64,000 bases of DNA from Camellia lanceoleosa (taxonomy: Eukaryota; Streptophyta; Magnoliopsida; Ericales; Theaceae): assembly GCA_025200525.1 (NCBI GenBank), contig CM045762.1:106418682-106482681 (forward strand), read 5' to 3'. Within the stretch, counting starts at the first letter, position 1. Each line of letters opens with the position of its first letter. This document shows, piece after piece, positions 56,832-64,000 of this stretch. The notes under the pieces are model-generated. The model was given only the letters and a program-made list of their open reading frames with translations, searched no databases and was not told the origin of the DNA. Both the position numbers and the translations under genes were made by a program.

Positions 56832-58809
56832 TATAACGACCCCGGTCTTTTCCTATTTAATTATTGTATCCGGACTTGGGTTCCGTAGATTCTGTCATTA
56901 TATAATTATTGTTGTCCTTTAAATCCCTATTCTTAAGTTATGGGTTGTGTTGGGCAGGTTTGTTACAGGTTGGTTGGGTCCGGAAACCAAGCGTTGTTGT
57001 TCAGTTTTTGGGTTGGTCGCTCGAGCGAGGGTTTGGTCGCTCGAGCGAGGTTTGAGTTTTGTCTCTGGTGGCTCGAGCCAGGGTTTCTTCGCTCGAGCGA
57101 GCGATTGCGTCTAGTATGGACCTAAGAGTAGTGTTTCTTCGCTCGAGCGAGCTTTTCTTCGCTCGAGCGAGTGAGGTGTATGTTTTCAAGTTCTTCGCTC
57201 GAGCGAGCATTACATCGCTTCGAGCATGCTTCAGTTGCGACACTGAAGCATTGCATTCTTAACTCGGCGAGCTTTTCTTCGCTCGGCGAGTCTTTCTTGT
57301 GTCAGTCGCTCGGCGACCATGTCTTCCTTCGGCGAGCTGTCGATTTAAATAGGCGGCGGGAATTTAATCAGTTTTTTATCCTCTTTTTGATTCTAAACCC
57401 TAGTTCCGAGTTCTCTCTCTCTCAACTCACCTTTTCTCTTAGGTTTGATCTATTTAGAGTGAGTTTCTACCCTAGTTGCTTTATTAAAAAGGTAGTGTGG
57501 GTCAAGGGCTTCAGTTTAATCTGAACAATCTTGGAGTTGGAGCACTTTGAGTTTGGGTCAACATCTTCGTCTTCTCTTTTTGGGTTATTTCTTCGAGGTA
57601 GGGATTTCCTACTCCAATGTATACGTTTTGTTCTAAGTTCTGGCATTTTAATATGTTGGGGGTATTTTGGTAATTTTGGGAAAAACCCTAATTGTTTAAA
57701 TTAATTGAATTGTATATTTAATTTGAGGAACATTGGGGAAATTAGTTAAATTCATGTGATTGAAGAATTTATTAATTAAATGGGGTAGTTGGTTAATTGA
57801 AATCACTCGTCTATTTAATTGTTGAATTATTTATTTCCAAGTCTAGAAATAACTGTTTTGGGCTATCGGTGGAGGATAGTCGTGATTGTTGTAGACATTG
57901 CATGTGGATTAGGGATAACTGAAACTAATCATTGGTTAAGTCATAAATATTGACTGTTGAATTAATACAAACATTATGTGTATTGATTGTGTGTTGTATA
58001 TGTTATGTGTTTACATACATTATTTTGTGTGGGAGGAGATAGGGGATGTACTCCACGGTTTAGGGGAAGATAGGAGATGGACCTCTAAACCGGATTTTGT
58101 TTGGGAGGAGATAGGGGATGGACTCCATTAGCATCACTTTTATGTGTGCTTATTTATATTGAAGTGTTTTATTGATACAACACTGAAATGTGTATCAATC
58201 TGGAAGTATGAAGTGTTTTGATATGAGCCTGAGTCTCATTTGTGTTGTTGATATTGGAAGTAATGTGAATATGCTATATAGTTCACCGTTGTAAGTTGGC
58301 CAGGTTCTGAGCCACATTGATGATAATGGATATTGATAAGTGTCATAGACATTAGTGTCTTAAAATTGTATATTGATATAATTGATTATCATGGTTAACC
58401 ATCTATTAAGTGTTATTGCTTTATTCAATGCTTATATTTGGTTTAGTATATTTCTACTGGGCTGTGGCTCACCCTATATGGGAACATCATTTTCAGGTCC
58501 AGGTGATTCGCTACCTCCAAGGAATTAGCTTGGAAGAAATTGGACTTTGAAGCCTTGATTTTAGTTATTTGTTTTTATCTGAATTACATGTAAACATTCA
58601 AGCCTAAGGCTTTATTTGTATTTGAGTTAGAACTCATAATTTTGTGTCCAAGTGTTGGCTTGGCAAGATGTAAGCCCCTAGGGCATTTATTTTGATGTTA
58701 CATGTAATGTTTTTATTTAGAAATACTCTGATGAATGAATTGTGGTTTATTTACTTCAGTAATGCATCTTATTAGTGTGCATGTTGGGTATTATTTTGAG
58801 GGCATTACA
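56832..58809 (+). mobile_element. Solo LTR (TSD GTGTA)
   Basis: 1978 bp from TATAACGACCCCGG to GAGGGCATTACA, flanked by GTGTA at 56827-56831 and 58810-58814. The start is best read as TGTAACGACCCC with G-to-A at base 2. A TATA-like TTTAAATAGG (57345-57354) is followed by a leader with CTCTCTCTC, which suggests plus-strand orientation. It contains a palindrome cluster (57017-57215). GCTCACCC and GGTGATTCGC near 58466-58510 resemble wording in the orphan LTR at 40447. No coding region. Confidence 0.88.
57017..57215. repeat. Cluster of CGCTCGAGCGAG palindromes
   Basis: At least six copies of TCGCTCGAGCGAG, several preceded by TTCT, followed by decayed CGCTCGGCGAG forms to about 57336. It resembles the CGCTCGAGCG cluster in the unrelated chromovirus B LTR. 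Confidence 0.8.
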
Positions 58810-58814
58810 GTGTA

Positions 58815-59371
58815 ATTTACACTTTTGAAAATATGGATCTTACGTGGCAAGGGCGTTTTAGGAATGCAAACAAATTCATGAAAGATTTGAAATAGAAGGA
58901 AACATGCATGTATGTGGTTGTTTTGGAGATCAGAATTTCAATGGTTGTTCATTAATTAAAATAAAATTAAAAAATTGAAAAAAGAGAAGAAAAAAAATAA
59001 AACATCCGCGTCACCTCCCTGCTTTTTCTCTGGTGTGTATGCTTTTTAGAATCAAACAATATGTTAGTGTGGCAATTTTTAATTTTTAATTTTTTATTTA
59101 TTTATTTATTTTTTTTTTTGTAAGAGGAAATTTTAATTGCTTATAGGGCAAGAATAAAAAGCCTCCAATCCAAATCCCCACTTTTTCTTAAACTTAATTT
59201 TCCTCTCATCTACTTATTATTTAAATAATTATAAATTACATTGATCTCTTTTGAGATTCAGAAAAAAAAAATATAATAAATTTTACAATTTTGACATAAT
59301 TATATTGATCTCCCATTTGGTAAGATTAAATAAATTAAAATTAATGCAGAGAGTATGAAAACATAAACACA
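58815..59371. other. No gene seen
   Basis: AT-rich sequence with A/T runs. Nothing recognisable. Confidence 0.5.
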
Positions 59372-59590
59372 GACGATAAAATATACAATTTAATGTAAAA
59401 TAAATGGCACATTATTTTTTCATTCATATGACTAATGAATTTTTGATAAAAATGGGATTAGGTATTATATAAATTAAAATCTTAAGAAAACTCAACGTAA
59501 TTATGCCAAATTTGTGGGCTTATATTGTATTTTATCCAAATTTCAAAAAAGGTCAGTGTTATTTACCTTTTAAATAATTATTAATTTAGA
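59372..59590. repeat. AT-rich direct repeat, copy 1
   Basis: AATTTAATGTAAAATAAATG ... GATAAAAATGGGATTAGG ... TAATTATGCCAAATTTGTG ... TTTAAATAATTATTAATTT. The same order of blocks recurs in copy 2. Confidence 0.75.
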
Positions 59591-59597
59591 TAGCATC

Positions 59598-60300
59598 AAA
59601 ATATAAAGATACATAAGGTAAAATATATATTTTAATGTAAAATAAATGACACGTTATTTTTCATTGCCAAACGTCACTTTATCTCCTTTAAGGTTTGAGC
59701 TATGTGTTGTTTACCCCCCTTAACATTTAAAAATGACTACATAACCCCATAACCCCAATGTGAATTTTTAAACTGAAGTGCATTGTAAAACATTACATTC
59801 AACTTAACAACAAGTGTGAAACACGTGGCAGACATAAGGAGGTTATATGCTCATTTTCAAATTTTGAAGAGGTAAATCGCACATGGGGTTAAAGTTCATT
59901 TTACTTTATAATCAAATGACGAAAATGTCTGTAGTTCTCACATTTAAGTTACTTATATACAAGGATATTTAATCTTTTTATTAAATCATTAACGGGTCTA
60001 ACGGTGCACTTCATTTTACAAACCATGTAGAGGTTATGTGGTTATTTCTAAACGTTAAGGGTATAAATGCACATGGCCCAAATCACAGAGAGTAAAGTGA
60101 AATTTATCCTTTTTATTTTAAATTTTTTTATTCATACAATTAATTAATTTCTGATGAAAATGGGATCATCTATTATATGAATTAAAATCTTAAAGAAATC
60201 CGGTGTAATTATGCCAATTTGTGAGCTTATTGTATTTTTTTTTAAAATTTCAAAAAAACTCAGTGTCATTTACCGTTTAAATAATTGTTTAATAGAGTTA
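59598..60300. repeat. AT-rich direct repeat, copy 2, interrupted
   Basis: It repeats copy 1 blocks (TTTTAATGTAAAATAAATGA near 59628; GATGAAAATGGGATCATC near 60153; TAATTATGCCAATTTGTG near 60207) but is split by a 424-bp inverted-repeat element at 59676-60099. Confidence 0.75.
59676..60099. mobile_element. MITE-like element with long terminal inverted repeats
   Basis: The left arm starts CACTTTATCTCC and contains TTTACCCCCCTTAACATTT and GACTACATAACC. The reverse complement of the right arm starts CACTTTACTCTCTG and contains TACCCTTAACGTTTAGAAAT and AACCACATAACC. The arms are about 110 bp each and imperfect. Its absence from copy 1 of the surrounding repeat shows it is an insertion. The superfamily is uncertain; the GTGATTTGGGCCATGTGCA wording is common in non-autonomous plant DNA elements. 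Confidence 0.75.
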
Positions 60301-61918
60301 CAATACTAATACCACAGACTCATACAATATTCTTAAATCAATAAAATCAGTAATCACATGTAGCTAGATTTGATATGATAATACTCTAGAAAATGAAAAA
60401 AATTACCCATAAATCCCATTTGAAGAATAGTTGTTCTATTTAGCCTTAGAAGTTTTCTTTCAAACCAATTAGTCCTTTTTATTTTGGGTATGTAATATTT
60501 CCTTGATTTGGGGGTTTGGGAGTTTACTTGTTTTTCCTTGTGTGTGATTTTATTTGGATTTTTTTTCTTTATGTTAGGTGCGTGTAAATAAGGTAGCTTT
60601 TACGTTTCTATTTTTTTGTGGGGATTTAGGGGAGTGATTTGTAGGTGGGTGATATTTTCCTGTTTGTGGTGTTATATAATACAATTCAAATACTAAACAA
60701 ACATAGAGATTTAACATTTACATAACAATTGACTTGTGCTACCACCACAAGCTCACTATAAACAATCACACCTTTTCTATCATATTACAACTTTGACATT
60801 AGTTAACATCCAAATGACCCAAATCACTAACACTACCATGTCCCCGATATCTATAACAATGTCAAAAATAGGGGCGATTTAACGTGTACATTACACATCT
60901 TAATACAAACAACACAACGACAAAATGCGGCCAGCAAAAACCACGAAGTTACATAACACAATCATTGTTCGGCAACACAAAGTTGTACCAACTTGCCAAA
61001 TGATATCTACACATATAGAACCCACAAACAGAACAATGACCACACCAGCAAAACCCCAATGTACTCCAAACCTGCATTACCATTCAAATACAATAACAAT
61101 ACGATTCGAACCTATAACATTACCAACATGAATGAGGGATTGCGTGGAGTGATTTGGGGGGTTGTTGATGTTACCTAGTTGATATGGGTGTATTGATGTT
61201 GGATCGTGGGGTTTGCTGAAGGAGGTGTAGGTGATTTTGTTTTGGTTTTTTGTTTTTTTTTCCCGATGTTGCTTCGGTGCTTGTGTTGCTGACGGATTGT
61301 GTGGCAATTTACAAGTCAATTTTATATTTTGTTTGTGGTTGGTTCAATGTGTTGGGCTATGATTTCATTGTTGGTGGGTGTGTCGGGAAGTATGGAGTTT
61401 AATGTGTTAATGTTACGATGCTATTCTGGGGGTGTTTTTTGACTATCGTTATAGGGCTGTGTTGTTTAATTTTCGATCCATGCGGTATTAGTAATGGTAG
61501 CGTTATGTCATTCCCAGATACAACAAGTTTAAGGTTGGTTGTGACGAAGATTTGCAAAACATATTGTGCCTTGCAAAGTCATTCGGACTTGATCATATTG
61601 TCCTGGGTTTCAATCATCGCCCGTTCTTTAATGAAACCGCACCACAACAACACTTGACAAAAAAACCAGCATCATGCAAACAAAATTTTACAAACAAAAA
61701 ACTTAAAAAGACCATTGCGGGCTATCATGCTACCCACTCCTTGCAACCAATCGCGCACTATTACATAATGAAAACACTAATTCTAGCATATATCTAAATG
61801 TCATTCGCCTAATCGACGTACCACTACGTCAAACATTTTACCAACATGAATGTGGTTTCGAGTTGCGTTGTTTAATTTTGGGTCAATGCGGTGTTAATAA
61901 CGACAACGTTATGTCATG
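60301..61918. other. Repetitive non-coding region
   Basis: No protein family recognised. A block near 61446-61507 (GTTGTTTAATTTTCGATCC...GTTATGTCAT) recurs at 61857-61918 (GTTGTTTAATTTTGGGTCA...GTTATGTCAT). CATTACCAACATGAATG (61117) similarly resembles TTTACCAACATGAATG (61837). It looks like a partly duplicated unknown repeat into which LTR D inserted. Confidence 0.45.
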
Positions 61919-62312
61919 TGTTGACACCCCATTTTTGACCGCCTTTAAGACTTGGGCGTTACTGATGGTTTACTTGGTGTTGGAAGCTGTGCAGTGCAAA
62001 GGTTCGGTTTCTTCGGTAAAAAGAGAGTCAAATCTCAACTTCATCCCCGTTTTTGGACCAAAACAATCTTGATCAAAAGATTTTAGACCTTGAAACCCCC
62101 TTTTTCAAAATATTTTGAAAATAAAGTTCTTACGATGTTTCGATGCTCTCATTTTGTTAAATGTCGCGCTTTTCGGTAAACCGAGCAAGGACAGAGTGGA
62201 AATGAATGAAAGAGAGATGAAATCTTTGAAAAATATTTCAAAACACCTTGTTTAGGGGTTTGGAGTTGAAGAAAAGAAGAGAAGAGAGAAGAAAACTAGT
62301 TTGGGAGAAATT

Positions 62313-62800
62313 TGGCATGAATCCAGGTAGGATCAAAACTGCGCGGCTTCACCGAAACGGCCATAACTCTTTGCACATGAGGAATTGTGATGCAAGGTTG
62401 GCGCCATTGGAAAGATAACTTCTGGGGCTTCAATGTGACCACATGGCCGACCATAAAATCAGATGGCAGACCACTTAGGTGGTCAAAAGTGGTTTGGCAT
62501 GAATCCAGGTAGGAGAGAGAGGAGCAGTCCTCGTTGAATCGGGCTTATTCATTTGCATACTTGGATTTAAGATGTGAGGCCATTACCGTTGGAAAGGAGA
62601 CTTCTGGGGCTTCATTTCACACTCAAGAATCTCCTAAAGCCAAGTCCGGGTGGTGGAGATATGGTTGGTTGAAGTAGGGCATCAATCCGGTTGGACCGAA
62701 TCTGCACGGCTTCACCAAAACAGGCATAACTTTTTGCACAGGAGGAATGTTAATGCAAGACTGGCGCCATTGGAAAGATAACTTCTGGGGCTTCATCATG
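62313..62800. repeat. Three-copy module in LTR D
   Basis: Copies near 62313-62440, 62495-62640 and 62668-62800 each end in GGAAAG..A.CTTCTGGGGCTTCA. Copies 1 and 3 share GGCGCCATTGGAAAGATAAC. The reverse-oriented fragment at 2886-4146 has two. Confidence 0.75.
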
Positions 62801-62950
62801 GGGGGTGGCCGACCACCTTGACCCTTTTGACCTGGTCTGCCGACCAGGTAAAGTGGACGGCCGACCACTTGAACTGGTCGACCAGCCACCCTCTGTTTTG
62901 TCTCTCTGAGCTGGTTCCAGCTGTGCCAACTGGGAGGCATTTGCTCCATC

Positions 62951-63028
62951 CTCCATACATGTGTATAGAGGATGTTTAATCTTTCTTTGAAGCTTCTTAG
63001 GGAAGCTTTGGACCAATTTGGCTATAAG
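62951..63028 (+). promoter_or_regulatory. LTR core promoter, LTR D
   Basis: CTCCATACATGTGTATAGAG (62951-62970), the palindrome with CACGTG changed to CATGTG, lies about 51 bp upstream of CTATAAGAG (63022-63030). Confidence 0.55.
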
Positions 63029-63489
63029 AGAGACCCTCTCCCTCATTAGCAAGGGTTGAGAAATTGGTTTGAGGCATACATACACTTCCCTCTCTATTTC
63101 TCTCCATTTTAGCTCCGAAGCTCCCTTGTTCTTGGCCTATTTCACACCACCTCCTATTCTAACACCTCCACCATCACTCTAAGCACCTTCGAGCTGGTTT
63201 TCAGAGGCTAAGGAGTTACTTTGCTGGTCCAGAAGCTGATGGTTCTTTTGGCTACAAGGGTAACACTCTATTTCCCTCTTTTTGGCATTGTTTTGTTCCA
63301 TCTCTTAGTCTAGTTTGCAAGCATATTTGGGCTTTGTCATAAACTGAAAAAGTCTTATTTTGAGCTCCTCTTGAAGTTTGTTTAAGGTCATTTTTTACAT
63401 TGGGGTCATCTACCCATTGCATGCTTGTTTTCATCTTGTTTTGAGCTATGCATTAAGGCCTTTATATTATGCTTGGTTTGGCCTTTTAG

Positions 63490-63517
63490 CCACTGAAATA
63501 CAATGGATTTTCAGTGG
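63490..63517 (+). other. Conserved LTR hairpin (LTR D)
   Basis: Stem CCACTGAAA/TTTCAGTGG, here in plus orientation, equivalent to the other four copies. Confidence 0.65.
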
Positions 63518-63590
63518 CTAGCATGCAATTTGAGCCCCCAAAATTAGAGAGGGTGACCCTCTCACCCTAAATCTTGTTTTCTAGCATTTT

Positions 63591-64000
63591 GGCCTTACAA
63601 AGGAGCCCCTATTTGCATATTTTCAAGCCATGTTTCAGGCCATTTTTTGTGAGTTTTATGATATTAATGAACTCTTTCGAGTTGTTTTGTCATATTAGGT
63701 GCCCTCTTGCATGTATAGAGTAACCCTCTTCATGGCCTTTCAAAGGAACCTTTACTTGCATGCTTCCTAGCCTCATTTCATGCCCTTTTCAGTGAGTTTT
63801 AGGGCCTTCATAACCTCTTTCCAAAGGTGGTTTTGTCATATTGAATGTCCATCTTGCATGTGTAGAACAACCCCTTGCATGGCCTTCCAAAGGAGCACCT
63901 CATTCTAACATGTTTTGACTGAGTTTCAGTGGGTTTTTGGTCATATTTTGGCATGCCATATTTCTGTTTTTGGCTGGTTTGGTGACCTCTCATGTGCTTC
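63591..64000. repeat. Roughly 145-bp tandem repeat in LTR D
   Basis: Units start with GGCCTTACAAAGGAGC (63591), GGCCTTTCAAAGGAAC (63734) and GGCCTTCCAAAGGAGC (63881). Shared inner words are TTTTGTCATATT and CTTGCATGT.TAGA. The last unit runs out of the window. Confidence 0.75.

Larger units (their letters stand above)
61919..64000 (+). mobile_element. Tat-type LTR D, start only (continues past the window)
   Basis: Begins TGTTGACACCCCATTTTTGACC on the plus strand. In order it has an expanded region with three copies of a roughly 175-bp module (62313-62800), GGCCGACC clusters (62440-62480, 62800-62890) and the G-box palindrome decayed to CATGTG (62951-62971). Then come TATA (63022-63028), a splice-site-like CAAGGGTAAC (63255-63264), the hairpin (63490-63517) and a 145-bp tandem repeat (63591-64000). 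It is the only Tat LTR here on the plus strand. Its start lies directly after the duplicated block ending GTTATGTCATG. Confidence 0.85.

Noticed and set aside
57001..57524. Frames with Leu/Ala/Arg-rich repeats on both strands
   Set aside because: They follow from the TCGCTCGAGCGAG palindromes in a solo LTR.
60925..61797. Short Thr/Pro/His-rich frames as possible small genes
   Set aside because: Low complexity, no start context or homology, and located in an unknown repeat.
1..64000. Host protein-coding gene, tRNA or rRNA
   Set aside because: Every recognisable protein motif belongs to a transposable element or its antisense passenger, and I saw no tRNA or rRNA sequence. A homology search and RNA-seq would be needed to exclude a small non-coding gene.

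Overview
The window looks like a heterochromatic, repeat-filled block of a plant nuclear genome, probably a eudicot. The evidence is Tat-clade and chromovirus Ty3/gypsy elements, a Ty1/copia element, L1-type LINE and CACTA remnants, and antisense genes of plant mobile domain (PMD) and DUF7745 type. I found no intact host gene, tRNA, rRNA or CRISPR array. Almost every coding trace is a degraded transposable-element gene, so the useful annotation is the nesting order plus the regulatory signals still visible inside the long terminal repeats (LTRs).

Layout. 1-5652: three partial Tat-type LTRs joined head to tail on the minus strand. 5653-9844: the 3' internal part of a Tat-type element, with a polypurine tract, a 27-bp tandem array and an intron-containing antisense PMD pseudogene. 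9845-22563: chromovirus B (Tekay/Del-like, minus strand), whose gag/protease boundary is split by a 3.7-kb solo Tat LTR (15686-19386, target-site duplication CACGG). 22564-24341: a DUF7745-type antisense pseudogene from another Tat element. 24342-38702: Tat-clade element C (minus strand) with gag, protease, RT, RNase H, a second RNase H and integrase, a tRNA-Arg-type primer site and two LTRs of different subfamilies. 38703-40861: an orphan LTR fragment. 41077-45145: an L1-type LINE split by a solo LTR (duplication GGAGG). 45949-56099: remains of a CACTA transposon split by a full-length Ty1/copia element (48907-56053, duplication CTTTT). 56832-58809: another solo LTR (duplication GTGTA). 58815-61918: AT-rich repeats with a 424-bp inverted-repeat element. 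61919-64000: the start of a plus-strand Tat-type LTR that runs off the window.

How it fits together. Tat-type LTRs in several subfamilies share one ordered set of signals: a palindrome centred on a CACGTG G-box, a TATA box, a 5' splice-site-like CAAGGGTAAG about 250 nt downstream, then a CACTGAAAT/ATTTCAGTG hairpin. This is the most coherent possible system in the window: a conserved LTR promoter and leader. The elements appear dead. Frames are broken throughout, and the RT catalytic motif has lost an Asp in both chromovirus B and the copia element. Boundaries were placed by eye; percentages, ages and database matches were not computed.
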